Below are positions 16,786 to 25,034 of a DNA stretch of 64,000 nucleotides, piece by piece. A model generated the notes under the pieces. The model saw nothing but the letters and a program-made list of their open reading frames with translations, was not told the DNA's origin and did not search any database. A program made the translations under genes and the position numbers. The stretch comes from JANNSX01 sp963741525 (GTDB lineage: Bacteria; Pseudomonadota; Alphaproteobacteria; Rhizobiales; Hyphomicrobiaceae), in contig CAVUIW010000022.1 in the NCBI GenBank assembly GCA_963741525.1, positions 186,001 through 250,000 of the forward strand. Direction: 5' to 3'. Within the stretch, counting starts at the first letter, position 1; every line of letters begins with the position of its first letter.

Positions 16786-18250
16786 ATGCGCTTTCTGGCT
16801 GCGATCGCCGTTCTGCTGCTGGCCTTGGGCGCGCGCGACGCGCAAGCCGCCAAGAAGCTTGCCATTGTCTTCGGTAACGACGTCTACGAGGAGCTGCCGT
16901 CGCTGAAGAAGGCCGTCAATGATGCGACGTCCATGAGCATGGCGCTCAAGGACATGGGCTTCGATGCGAGCCTGACGACCAATGCCACTCGCCGCACCAT
17001 GACCCAGGCGCTCGCCAAGTTCGAGGGCCGGATCGAGGCGGGCGACGAGATCTTCTTCTTCTACGCCGGCCACGGCGTCGCGATCGCGGGCGAGAACTAT
17101 CTGCTGCCGACCGACATGCTGCCGCCCGAGGTCGGCCAGGAAAGTCTCGTCGAGGACGAGGCGATCAGCGTCGATCGCGTCATTCGCAAATTCCAATCGC
17201 GCGGTGCCGGCGTCACCTTCGTCGTGCTCGACGCCTGCCGCGACAATCCCTTCGCCGGTGCCGATGGCACGCGCTCCATCGGCCAGACGCGGGGCCTGAC
17301 CCGCATCGAGCCGCCCTCGGGCGTTTTCGTGCTCTACTCCGCCGGCCTCGGCCAGACCGCGCTCGACCGCCTCAACGACGAGGACGCCGATCCCAACTCG
17401 GTGTTCACGCGCAAGCTCTTGCCGATCCTCAAGACCCCGGGCCTCACTCATGTCGGCATCGCCAAGCGTGTGCAGAGAGAGGTGATCGAGATGGCCGCCC
17501 TCATCGGCCATCGCCAGGAGCCTGCCTACTACGATCAAATCAAAGGCGAGATCGTGCTGCTGCCGGGCGCCGGCGGTAACGGCGAGCGAAGTGCAAACGC
17601 TTGTCGCGCCGCCGCCCGATTCGGTGACGATCGGCCGGACGCAGTTGAGCCTCGTCTTCCCCGAAGGCCATTGCCAGCTCGATCCGGGCGAGCCTGCCGA
17701 CGCGCGCATCATGAGCTCGATCCGGGGCGCCATCGCCGGCACCAACGAGCTGGTCGCGAGCTTTGCCGAGTGCAACGAGCTCAAGGGCTGGCGCGCGGGC
17801 GTCTATCAGACGCTCGATCACTTCGGCCAGTACATGACGCTGTTGCAAACGCTCAATCAGGAAATCGACACGCCGCAGGCGGCGATGATCGCCGATATCT
17901 GCAAGCAGATGCGAGCGGCATCGCCCGCCGACAACGAGGCGATCATGGCGAAGTCCAGCAACCGCCTCGAGGTGATCATGGAGGGCATCAAGGTCAACGA
18001 GCAGAAGATGCTGGGCGTCATCGATGAGGACGCCAATGGCTGCTACTCCGCGCTCTTCCAGCGCATGCAGGCCGAAGTCGGTGGCGAGAAGCAGATCGCC
18101 GGCGTGTTCAACACCACTTTCGTCAAGGGCAAGATCATCTACGTCAATCTCTACGCGCCCTTCGCAGGCGATGACACCGTTCAGAAGCTTCTGGTGCGCC
18201 AGAAGGAACTCGCCCGGTTGCTCGTCGCCGCCAACCAGCCGCCGCAGTGA
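16786..18250 (+). pseudogene. Secreted caspase-family (peptidase C14) protein with C-terminal extension, probable frameshift
   Basis: The 5' part has a signal peptide (MRFLAAIAVLLLALGARDAQA) and a p20-like caspase domain: KLAIVFGNDVYEELPSLKKA, the catalytic His in FFFYAGHGVAI and the catalytic Cys in VVLDACRDNPFAG, then YSAGLGQTALD and EPAYYDQIKGEIVLLPG. Around 17566-17580 the frame stops looking like protein (it becomes Arg/His-rich to 18027), while the next frame carries on as well-formed sequence (AVTASEVQTLVAPPPDSV...LARLLVAANQPPQ) to 18250. One extra base near 17573 explains this. The tail (about 220 residues, helical, with GQYMTLLQTLNQEI) is not a family I recognise. The alternative is two genes, the second starting at GTG 17591, but no good ribosome-binding site precedes it. 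Caspase-like proteases of bacteria are often linked to stress or cell death. Confidence 0.65.
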
Positions 18251-18365
18251 GTGGCAGGCCGGTTACAGCGGGCGGGGCGGGCGCATGTGCGTCTGTGTTG
18301 CCGGTTGCGATCGTCGATGAGTTTTGATTTGGAAGATGCCTGAGTTTCCGAGTGAGGGCTGTTGC

Positions 18366-18644
18366 ATGATGCGTTCGATCCTAGCCGCTGCGCCGGCCAT
18401 TCTCTTGACCTTGGTGATGGCTGGATGTGGTGGCGGGTCTGCCCAGGCGCCGTCCTCGAGTTTCACCGGCAACGGCGATTGCAAGTCGACGAAGGCCGAG
18501 ATGGGCAAGCTCGTCGCTCAGGGCGTCGAGGCTGACATCAACGCGGCGTCGAGCGGTCGCACGCTATCGCCCGAGGCCCAGTCCCGCGTCGACCGCTATA
18601 ACGGGCTGCTGGAGAGCTATCTCGGCAGCCGCTGCCACGTGTAG
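18366..18644 (+). CDS. Small lipoprotein of unknown function
   Basis: A 92-residue product with a lipoprotein signal: MMRSILAAAPAILLTLVMAGC, where VMAGC is the lipobox and Cys is followed by a Gly/Ser/Ala linker. The mature part is short and helical (KAEMGKLVAQGVEADINAA, SRVDRYNGLLESYLGSRCHV) with two further cysteines. The two adjacent ATGs (18366, 18369) are both possible starts. No family is recognised. It lies downstream of the caspase-like gene in the same direction, with a 115-base gap. Confidence 0.65.
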   Translation: MMRSILAAAPAILLTLVMAGCGGGSAQAPSSSFTGNGDCKSTKAEMGKLVAQGVEADINAASSGRTLSPEAQSRVDRYNGLLESYLGSRCHV

Positions 18645-18679
18645 GGAGGAGGCGTTCGGCCTTGCATTCACGCGCCAAC

Positions 18680-18700
18680 GTAATTACACTGTAATTACAC
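18680..18700. promoter_or_regulatory. Double palindromic operator before mazE-like gene
   Basis: The 10-mer GTAATTACAC occurs twice (18680-18689 and 18691-18700), and each contains the perfect palindrome GTAATTAC. The centres are 11 bp apart, about one helical turn, so two AbrB-type dimers could bind the same face. It ends 16 bases before the antitoxin start, as expected for autoregulation of a toxin-antitoxin operon. It stands out as AT-rich in GC-rich surroundings. Confidence 0.75.
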
Positions 18701-18716
18701 AATTGGAGATTGCGCC

Positions 18717-18974
18717 GTGAAGGTCAAACTCGTCGATATCGGCAATTCGCGCGGATTTCGTATTCCAAAGACCGTGCTGGAGCAAGTTGGTCTGACGGAT
18801 CGCGCCGAATTGACTGTCACGGGTGATGCCATCGTGCTTCGGCCGGCTAAGCGGCATCCGCGCCAGGGTTGGGAGTCGGCCATCGCGGCTGCCATCGAGG
18901 CACATGGCCTGCCGGATGAACCGCTCCTACCCGATCACCTGAGCAGCGAAGCCGACGAGGCCGAGACGTGGTGA
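18717..18974 (+). CDS. AbrB/MazE-family antitoxin
   Basis: The 85-residue protein has a swapped-hairpin AbrB N-terminus (MKVKLVDIGNSRGFRIPKTVLEQVGLTDRAELTVTG, residues 1-37) for DNA binding, and an acidic C-terminal tail (LPDEPLLPDHLSSEADEAETW) of the kind that blocks the toxin's RNA site. The start is GTG 18717 with GGAG 11 bases upstream. Its last 7 bases overlap the toxin gene, so the two are translationally coupled. The double palindrome at 18680-18700 is the likely operator for this protein. Confidence 0.88.
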   Translation: MKVKLVDIGNSRGFRIPKTVLEQVGLTDRAELTVTGDAIVLRPAKRHPRQGWESAIAAAIEAHGLPDEPLLPDHLSSEADEAETW

Positions 18975-19300
18975 GACGCTTCGATGTGTATCTCGTGCCG
19001 CTCGATCCGACGCGTGGCGCCGAGATGCGCAAGACCCGGCCTTGCGTTGTGGTGTCGCCGGATGAGATGAACCGGCATCTCAAGACGGTCATCGTGGCAC
19101 CAATGACCTCGACACCAAAGTCGTATCCGTTCCGGCCTTCGACGATATTCAAGCGAAAATCAGGATCAATCGCGCTCGACCAGTTGCGGGCAATCGACAA
19201 GGGCCGGCTGCACCGCAAGATCGGCCAGACGGACGCGGCGACCTCCGCCGCAATTGCGAGCACGCTTGTGGAGATGTTCTCGCTCGCAGGCGCGAACTAA
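18968..19300 (+). CDS. MazF/PemK-family endoribonuclease toxin
   Basis: A 110-residue PemK/MazF-like protein: RRFDVYLVPLDPTRGAEMRKTRPCVVVSPDEMN is the family's opening beta-barrel with the conserved Arg-Pro-Cys/x-Val-Val, followed by VIVAPMTST and SIALDQLRAIDKGRL, where the Asp-Gln/x-Arg element is normal. Such toxins cleave single-stranded RNA at short specific sites and are neutralised by the partner encoded just upstream. GTG 18968 is used; a second GTG at 18971 is also possible. Confidence 0.88.
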   Translation: MVRRFDVYLVPLDPTRGAEMRKTRPCVVVSPDEMNRHLKTVIVAPMTSTPKSYPFRPSTIFKRKSGSIALDQLRAIDKGRLHRKIGQTDAATSAAIASTLVEMFSLAGAN

Positions 19301-19316
19301 GGAATGCACTGCCTGT

Positions 19317-19793
19317 CTACCCCTTCGTCTCCCCGGCACCCGTCGCATACGTCCGCTGATAGACGCGCGTCACTGACGCAATCGCCTGCTGCCAGGTCTC
19401 AAGTGATTGCGCGCCGCGCGTCTCGAACTCGTCGACGCCGCACCGGATGAGGAAAGCGCCCTGATCGGCCTTCGGATTGCCGGTCGCTCGAATGGCGCCC
19501 TTGAAGCCGAGCTGGTGTCTCAACACGCGCGATTGCGAAAAACCGCGACCGTCGGTGAAGCTTGGGAACTCCAGCGTGACGAGAGCAAGCCGCGTCAGGA
19601 AGGGCGCGAGCTCATTGGCATCCTCCGTGTTCGGAAAGGCCACGCCCAGGCGCCCGTTGAACCCGGCGATGCCCGGATCGTCTTTCAGCCGGCCCCAGTC
19701 GACGATGACATCGCCGCCGTCCGGCAATGGCGCCTCGCCCTCGATGCGCTGCCAATCGTCCTCGGCGTAGGTCCCGTTCCTAATGAGCGGCAT
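19317..19793 (-). CDS. DUF934 protein of the sulfite-reduction cluster
   Basis: A 158-residue DUF934-family protein (GRLGVAFPNTEDANELAPFL, FPSFTDGRGFSQSRVLR, LGFKGAIRATGN, DQGAFLIRCGVDEFE). The family is almost always encoded beside sulfite reductase and CysH in alpha- and gammaproteobacteria, so a part in siroheme-dependent sulfite reduction is inferred from context; its chemistry is unknown. The start overlaps the end of the sulfite reductase gene by 14 bases, showing coupling. It is the last gene of the minus-strand assimilation operon and ends 16 bases from the convergent mazF-like gene. Confidence 0.88.
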   Translation of the reverse strand: MPLIRNGTYAEDDWQRIEGEAPLPDGGDVIVDWGRLKDDPGIAGFNGRLGVAFPNTEDANELAPFLTRLALVTLEFPSFTDGRGFSQSRVLRHQLGFKGAIRATGNPKADQGAFLIRCGVDEFETRGAQSLETWQQAIASVTRVYQRTYATGAGETKG

Positions 19794-21435
19794 AGACCGC
19801 CTCCTTGAAGGGCGCGGATCCCACGCGCCGGTAGGCTTGCAGGAAAGTCTCGCCGTCGTTCCGCAAGCCCAGATAAGTGTCGACGATCTTCTCGACGGCG
19901 TCGATCACCTCGGTGTTGGAGAAGCCCGGCCCCATGATCTGGCCGATCGAGGCGGTCTCGTCCTCCGCGCCGCCGAGCGTCACCTGGTAGAACTCCTTGC
20001 CGGCTTTATCGAGGCCCAGGATGCCGATATGGCCGGCATGGTGATGCCCGCAGGCGTTGATGCAACCCGATATCTTGATCTTGAGCTCGCCGATCTTCTT
20101 TTGCCGCTCCGCATCCGCGAAGCGCTTCGACAGCTCCTGCGCGATCGGAATCGAGCGGGCGGTGGCGAGCGTGCAATAGTCGAGACCGGGGCAAGCGATG
20201 ATGTCGGAGACGAGATTGACGTTGGCGGTGGCGAGCTTGGCCTTCACCAGCGCATGCCAGAGCGCCACGAGATCGCGCTTGCGAACATTCGGTAGCACGA
20301 GGTTTTGCGCGTGGCTGACGCGGATTTCGCCTAACGAGAACTGATCGGCCAGATCGGCAACGATGCGCATCTCGTCGCCGGTCGCATCGCCCGGAATGCC
20401 GCCCTCGGGTTTGAGGGAAATGTTGACGATGGCATATCCCGGCTGCTTGTGCGCGGCGACGTTGATCTCGTGCCAGCGCTTAAAGCCACCATTGGACGAG
20501 AGGTTGTGCTGAAGTTGCGGGTCGTCCGCAGGCAAACTTTCGTAAGCCGGCGGCTTGAAGTAGGCGAGGATACGGGACAGCTCCTGGTCGGGCACGAGAT
20601 GCGACGGGTTCTCGATCCGGGCATATTCCTCATCCACCATCCGCCGGAACTCGGCGTCGCCTTCCTCGTGCAGGAGGATCTTGATGCGCGCTTTGTACTT
20701 GTTGTCGCGCCGTCCATAGAGATTGTAGACGCGCATGATCGCCTCGAGATACGCGAGCAGGCGATCCTTTGGCACGAAAGGATTGCACACCTTGCCGAGC
20801 ATCGGCGTGCGCCCCATGCCGCCGCCGACAAGCACTTCGAAGCCCGTCTCGCCCTTGGTGTTCTTCTTGAGCTTGATGCCGATGTCGTGGAAGGCGACCG
20901 CGGCGCGATCGGCCTCGGCCCCCGTCACGGCAATCTTGAACTTGCGGGGGAGGTAGCAGAACTCCGGATGCAGCGTCGACCATTGCCGGATCAGCTCGCA
21001 CCAGGGCCTGGGGTCCTCGATCTCATCCGCCGCAACGCCTGCCCAATGATCGGCCGTGACGTTACGGATACAGTTGCCCGATGTCTGGATGGCGTGCATC
21101 TCGACGCTGGCCAAATCGGCCAGCATGTCCGGCACGTCTTCCAACTTCGGCCAATTGTACTGGATGTTCTGCCGCGTCGTGAAATGGCCGTAGCCCTTGT
21201 CGTATTTCTCGGCCAGGTGCGCGAGCATGCGCATCTGCTTGGATGAGAGCGTGCCGTAGGGAATGGCGACGCGCAGCATGTAGGCGTGCAGCTGCAGGTA
21301 GAGCCCGTTCATCAGGCGTAGCGGGCGGAACTCGTCCTCGTTGAGATCGCCCGACACGCGCCGGGCGACCTGATCGCGGAACTGCTCGGTGCGCTCGCGG
21401 ACAAACTGGTGGTCGAATTCGTCGTAGCGGTACAT
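19780..21435 (-). CDS. cysI: Siroheme-dependent sulfite (nitrite/sulfite) reductase
   Basis: The 551-residue hemoprotein reduces sulfite to sulfide with six electrons. It has the two-fold ferredoxin-like/NIR_SIR layout (YGHFTTRQNIQYNWPKLEDV early, VSHAQNLVLPN later) and the four cysteines for siroheme and the 4Fe-4S cluster: CPGLDYC (C-x5-C) and CINAC (C-x3-C). Its context (siroheme synthase, CysH, DUF934) favours sulfite over nitrite as substrate. No NADPH flavoprotein (CysJ) is encoded nearby, but a 2Fe-2S ferredoxin is, so ferredoxin is the likely electron donor. A 106-base gap with an inverted repeat separates it from DUF2849. Confidence 0.92.
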   Translation of the reverse strand: MYRYDEFDHQFVRERTEQFRDQVARRVSGDLNEDEFRPLRLMNGLYLQLHAYMLRVAIPYGTLSSKQMRMLAHLAEKYDKGYGHFTTRQNIQYNWPKLEDVPDMLADLASVEMHAIQTSGNCIRNVTADHWAGVAADEIEDPRPWCELIRQWSTLHPEFCYLPRKFKIAVTGAEADRAAVAFHDIGIKLKKNTKGETGFEVLVGGGMGRTPMLGKVCNPFVPKDRLLAYLEAIMRVYNLYGRRDNKYKARIKILLHEEGDAEFRRMVDEEYARIENPSHLVPDQELSRILAYFKPPAYESLPADDPQLQHNLSSNGGFKRWHEINVAAHKQPGYAIVNISLKPEGGIPGDATGDEMRIVADLADQFSLGEIRVSHAQNLVLPNVRKRDLVALWHALVKAKLATANVNLVSDIIACPGLDYCTLATARSIPIAQELSKRFADAERQKKIGELKIKISGCINACGHHHAGHIGILGLDKAGKEFYQVTLGGAEDETASIGQIMGPGFSNTEVIDAVEKIVDTYLGLRNDGETFLQAYRRVGSAPFKEAVYAAH

Positions 21436-21470
21436 GGGTGGTTGGCTCGTCGGTTGTGGTCAGTGTTGTG

Positions 21471-21543
21471 AGGCATCGGGCATCAGACATCGGGCATCAA
21501 GAAACCAACTTCACCGATGCCTGACACCCGATCCCCGATGCCT
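21471..21543. repeat. Imperfect inverted repeat between DUF2849 gene and cysI
   Basis: The left arm (21471-21498) is itself two near-repeats of ATCGGGCATCA, and the right arm (21516-21543) is its imperfect reverse complement (GATGCC...CCGATGCC). The RNA would form a long hairpin in the only sizeable gap in the operon. The last bases touch the DUF2849 stop codon. It may be a small dispersed repeat or an RNA-processing stem that sets the ratio of upstream and downstream products. Confidence 0.6.
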
Positions 21544-21889
21544 AGATGAACGCCGGTCCCTGTCTCACATCCGGCTCCTTGCCATCGGCCTGCTTGCCGA
21601 GATCGGTGCGGACGCTGGGACCGAGTGTGCGCAGATGCTCGCGGATATGGGCCGCGCGCAGCTTGCCGCTCTCCTCGACGACATCGACGAGATAGGCGCC
21701 GACGACGACGTTGAGCTTCGTCTGCTCGTTGCCTTTGCTGTCCAACTCGGCGGCGCGCTCTTTCGTGCGCGCGACGACTGCCTCGTCGATCCAGGTCGTC
21801 CAGCTGCCGCCTTCACCCAAAAAGACAACGTGGCCGCCCTTCAGATGATTGGCGGTGAGGATCTGGCGGATATCTTTTGGCGCTGCCAT
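21542..21889 (-). CDS. DUF2849 protein
   Basis: A 115-residue protein recognised as DUF2849 (QILTANHLKGGHVVFLGEGGSWTTWIDEAVVA, TKLNVVVGAYLVDVVEE, HIREHLRTLGPSVRTDLGKQA). The family occurs between siroheme synthase and sulfite reductase genes in alphaproteobacteria, so a supporting role in sulfite reduction is inferred. It starts one base after the cysG stop, so translation is likely coupled. No membrane segment or cofactor motif is visible. Confidence 0.88.
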   Translation of the reverse strand: MAAPKDIRQILTANHLKGGHVVFLGEGGSWTTWIDEAVVARTKERAAELDSKGNEQTKLNVVVGAYLVDVVEESGKLRAAHIREHLRTLGPSVRTDLGKQADGKEPDVRQGPAFI

Positions 21890-21890
21890 G

Positions 21891-23348
21891 TCAGGCCTCC
21901 GTTCTGGTGTCGATCACGTGCAATGCCTTCGACTGTGTATCATCCCGCGTCCGCGCAAACACTCTCACGTAGGATGGCCGGCTCAAGCCTGCGGACGCCC
22001 AGTCGAGGCCGAGATAGATGATCGCCGGACCTTTGATGCCTTCCGCCGTGATGGCATGGGCGAGGAGATGCAACTTGGTCTCGATCACGCGCTCGGTTGC
22101 GAGCGTGCCGTTCTCGACAATCACCACCGGCAACTCCGGATCGGCACCATGGGCGAGCATCTCGCGCTCGATCAGCGGCGCGGCACCCACGCCCATATAG
22201 ACCGCGGCCGCCGAGCCTTCGCGCGCCAGCGCCGACCAGTCGTGCTCGACGGCGCCGTCGGCGGTGGCGCCCGTTAGCACGGAAAACTGGCGCACCTTTT
22301 CGCGTAGCGTCAGCGGCAGGCAGAGGCGGGCGGCGATGCCGTGCGCGGCCGTGATGCCGGGAATGACTTCGACGGCAAGACCCGCGGCGCGCGCTGCCAC
22401 CATCTCTTCCGCGGCGCGCCCGAAGACGAAGGCATCGCCGCCCTTGAGACGCGCAACGGTGAGACCCTTCAGGCCCTCGCGCACGATGATGCGGTTGATC
22501 TCGTCCTGGGAGACCGAGGGACCGCCTGGCGTCTTGCCGACCTCGATGCGCAGCGCGTCGCGGCGCGCATGCTCGAGCACGCCCGGCGAGACGAGCCGGT
22601 CGATGACCAGCACGTCGGCATCTTGCAAGGCTTGCTGAGCCTTGAGGGTGAGGAGATCGGCATCGCCCGGGCCGCAGCCGACGAGCAACACGCGGCCGGG
22701 CCGGGTCTTGATGTCCTGATGCGCGCTGGCGATCTCAGCCTCGACGGCGGCCGTGGCGTTGGCATCATCGCCCGCCAGCACCGCGGCGCGAAAAGGACCC
22801 TCGAACAGCCTCGACCAGAAGCGCCGTCGCGTCGTGCCGTCGTGGAAGAGGTCGCCAATACGCTCGCGCAATCCGGCCGCCTTGGTGGCGACCTCACCGA
22901 GCCTCGCGGGAAGCCAGGCCTCGAGCTTCGTCTTGATCTCGCGCGCGATGACGGGCGCCGCCCCTTCCGTGCCGATCGCGACGATGATCGGGTCACGGTC
23001 GACGATGGCCGGCGTGATGAATGTCGAATGCTCCGGCTCGTCGACGACGTTGACAGGCACATGCGCGGCGCGCAGCAGGGCGGCGATACGCGCGTTCTCT
23101 TGCCCGTCGCCGGTCGCGACGAAGGCGAGGGCCTTGCCCAGAGCATCTTTCGTCTCGAAGGCGCGGCGCTCGATCTGAAGGCGATCACTTACCAGCGCGA
23201 TGATGCCCTCGCTCGGATGTTCGCCAATCACGACGATCCGCGCCGTCGTCTTGAGTACGAGCCGCAACTTCTGCAGCGCCTGCTCGCCTCCGCCGACGAT
23301 CAGAATCTCGCTCTGATCGACATCGACGAAGATCGGGAAGTATTTCAT
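21891..23348 (-). CDS. cysG: Siroheme synthase (bifunctional CysG)
   Basis: Makes siroheme for the sulfite reductase encoded just downstream. The N-terminal half (about 1-210) is the NAD-dependent precorrin-2 dehydrogenase/ferrochelatase: ILIVGGGEQALQKLRLVL is the Rossmann motif and VNVVDEPEHSTFITPAIVDR its conserved middle. The C-terminal half (about 225-485) is the S-adenosylmethionine-dependent uroporphyrinogen III methyltransferase: VLLVGCGPGDADLLTLKAQQAL, VARLKGGDAFVFGRAAEE, EVIPGITAAHGIAA. Of 485 residues, normal for CysG. ATG 23348 is chosen; it overlaps the ferredoxin stop by 4 bases. A longer upstream reading is Arg-rich antisense. Confidence 0.95.
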   Translation of the reverse strand: MKYFPIFVDVDQSEILIVGGGEQALQKLRLVLKTTARIVVIGEHPSEGIIALVSDRLQIERRAFETKDALGKALAFVATGDGQENARIAALLRAAHVPVNVVDEPEHSTFITPAIVDRDPIIVAIGTEGAAPVIAREIKTKLEAWLPARLGEVATKAAGLRERIGDLFHDGTTRRRFWSRLFEGPFRAAVLAGDDANATAAVEAEIASAHQDIKTRPGRVLLVGCGPGDADLLTLKAQQALQDADVLVIDRLVSPGVLEHARRDALRIEVGKTPGGPSVSQDEINRIIVREGLKGLTVARLKGGDAFVFGRAAEEMVAARAAGLAVEVIPGITAAHGIAARLCLPLTLREKVRQFSVLTGATADGAVEHDWSALAREGSAAAVYMGVGAAPLIEREMLAHGADPELPVVIVENGTLATERVIETKLHLLAHAITAEGIKGPAIIYLGLDWASAGLSRPSYVRVFARTRDDTQSKALHVIDTRTEA

Positions 23349-23680
23349 ATGCCGCCTCCGTCGAGGAAGCCTTCGCCGGCGATGGTCACCTCGAGGCCAT
23401 CGAGCGCCTCCTCGTAGATGATTTGGCAACACAGTCGCGAGTCAGGCCCGGCATTCGGCAGCGTGTCGAGGGTTGCTTCCTCGTCGTCGTTGGCGGGCGC
23501 AACGCGTCCACTCCATTCGGCGGAAACCCGGACGTGGCAAGTGCCGCAGACGGCTGCGCCATCGCAGGTCCCGGCGACCGGCAAACCATGCTCGCGCAGG
23601 ATTTCCATGACGCGCCAACCTTCGACCGCGGCGTAACTTTGCCGCGTGCCGTCGCGCTCGACGACCCTAACAGTGCCCAT
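23345..23680 (-). CDS. 2Fe-2S ferredoxin, first gene of the siroheme/sulfite operon
   Basis: A 111-residue adrenodoxin/plant-type-like ferredoxin. The cluster ligands are in CDGAAVCGTC and a later C in RLCCQIIYEE. It has no signal peptide. Its stop overlaps the cysG start (ATGA), so it leads the operon ferredoxin-cysG-DUF2849-cysI-DUF934. This suggests that it supplies electrons to the sulfite reductase, although that is inference from position. ATG 23680 is preceded by AGAGGTGAGC, a good ribosome-binding site; the reading upstream of it is non-protein-like. Confidence 0.88.
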   Translation of the reverse strand: MGTVRVVERDGTRQSYAAVEGWRVMEILREHGLPVAGTCDGAAVCGTCHVRVSAEWSGRVAPANDDEEATLDTLPNAGPDSRLCCQIIYEEALDGLEVTIAGEGFLDGGGI

Positions 23681-23956
23681 GCTCACCTCTTTGCAGCGCC
23701 CGAAACCAGAAGTGCTAGGCCGGTGTTGGCAGTCCGGCTTGTCGGCAACCGGCCTAGCAAGGGGGTGGTGGTCCGGCAACGCGGGGAGGGCGCATCCGGA
23801 CAACCGAAATCTAATCGTTTTGAGGATGATTTTCTATCGGAGATGAGCGGTTAGCCCGCAATAAGATCGCCGTGCTAGCTAGAGCCGTGCGTCGTAGAAA
23901 ATGGTTCTTCGAGATAGGAGGCGCTTAGCACGCCGTCTTAAGCGAGAGGGATACGG

Positions 23957-24718
23957 TTAGATCCCGGCCCCGTCGGTCGCGTTTACAACCGGAAGGCCAA
24001 TCGCATGGATGCCGCACTCGACCTTGGCCTTGCCACGCCAACGGCCGGCGCGGGCGTCCTCGCCGGCACCGACCGGCTCGGTGCAGGGCGCACAACCGAT
24101 CGAGGGGTAACCCTGGCTCACCAAAGGATGTGCGGGTAGATCGTAAGCCGCCACATAGCGGGCGATCTCTTCGGGTCCCCAATGGGCGATAGGATTGATC
24201 TTCACATGGTCGGCGTCGGCTTCGATGGCGGGGAGCGCTTCGCGGGTCGTGGCCTGATAGCGCTTACGGCCGGATATCCAAGCCGCAAAGGGCGCCAGGG
24301 CCTCAGCCAGCGGGCGGACCTTACGCAGCTCGCAGCAGCGATCCGGGTCGGCCAGGTGCAGATAGCCCTCGGGGTCCTCCTTGGCGAGATCGGTGGCCAA
24401 GGGTTCGAGGTTGAGCACGTTGGTGAGGCCCAGTTGCTGGATCAGCCGGTCGCGGTAGGCGAGCGTCTCAGGAAAATGCTTGCCGGTCTCGAGGAACAGC
24501 ACAGGTAAAGCCCGGTCGATGCCGGCGGCAAGGTGCAGCAGCACGGCCGATTCGGCGCCGAACGAGGAGACGAGGGCAATCCGGCCCCTGAACTCCCGCT
24601 CGATCATGGCAGCCAACAGGGCCCGGCCGGCGAGCGAGCGATAGCGCCCGGCCAGCTCTGCGGCGCGGCCGGCGGGACTCGCCTGGGTCTGCCTGCTGCT
24701 CAAGCCTGAAATCGGCAT
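23957..24718 (-). CDS. cysH: Phosphoadenosine/adenosine phosphosulfate reductase, iron-sulfur type
   Basis: Reduces activated sulfate to sulfite. The 253-residue protein has the PP-loop (LVSSFGAESAVLL), FLETGKHFPETL, and the two Cys pairs DRCCELRKV and GCAPCTEP that bind a 4Fe-4S cluster; such enzymes usually act on adenylylsulfate (APS) directly. The C-terminal ECGIH motif carries the catalytic Cys. ATG 24718 (MPISGLSS) is taken rather than 24733. It precedes the ferredoxin operon in the same direction with a 276-base gap, so it probably has its own promoter, and it is divergent from the SbcD-like gene. Confidence 0.93.
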   Translation of the reverse strand: MPISGLSSRQTQASPAGRAAELAGRYRSLAGRALLAAMIEREFRGRIALVSSFGAESAVLLHLAAGIDRALPVLFLETGKHFPETLAYRDRLIQQLGLTNVLNLEPLATDLAKEDPEGYLHLADPDRCCELRKVRPLAEALAPFAAWISGRKRYQATTREALPAIEADADHVKINPIAHWGPEEIARYVAAYDLPAHPLVSQGYPSIGCAPCTEPVGAGEDARAGRWRGKAKVECGIHAIGLPVVNATDGAGI

Positions 24719-25034
24719 CCGGCGCCCTCTCAAGACCCTCGGCCAGATTCGCCGAGTTGATTGGTCCAGTATGTCGGGCGGACCTTACGCACTCAAGATT
24801 GCAGGAAGAATAAACTTTGATCTGTTGCAACCGCGTTACCTAACGAAATGAGAACGGGTGTTTCGATCATGGTTGGGGAATGTGATTTCAGATTACCGTC
24901 TCCACCGGGCCGTGAAACCCGCGACGACTGAGTCCCAAAACCGCAATTCTGGTCGTGCTTTGGTGCGAAGCGGAGCGTAGGGAATAGGCTTCCCCCCTTT
25001 CCCGCCGCACGTCTCCCCGCTAGAGCCATCCATC
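24719..25034. promoter_or_regulatory. Divergent promoter region between cysH and the SbcD-like gene
   Basis: No gene is supported in these 316 bases. They separate two outward-facing genes, so both promoters should lie here. The middle (about 24790-24860) is noticeably AT-richer than the surroundings. I cannot point to a confident -35/-10 pair or a regulator site. Confidence 0.5.

Noticed and set aside
23681..23956. Possible riboswitch before the ferredoxin-cysG operon
   Set aside because: I looked for conserved SAM- or cobalamin-type boxes in the 276 bases and saw none.
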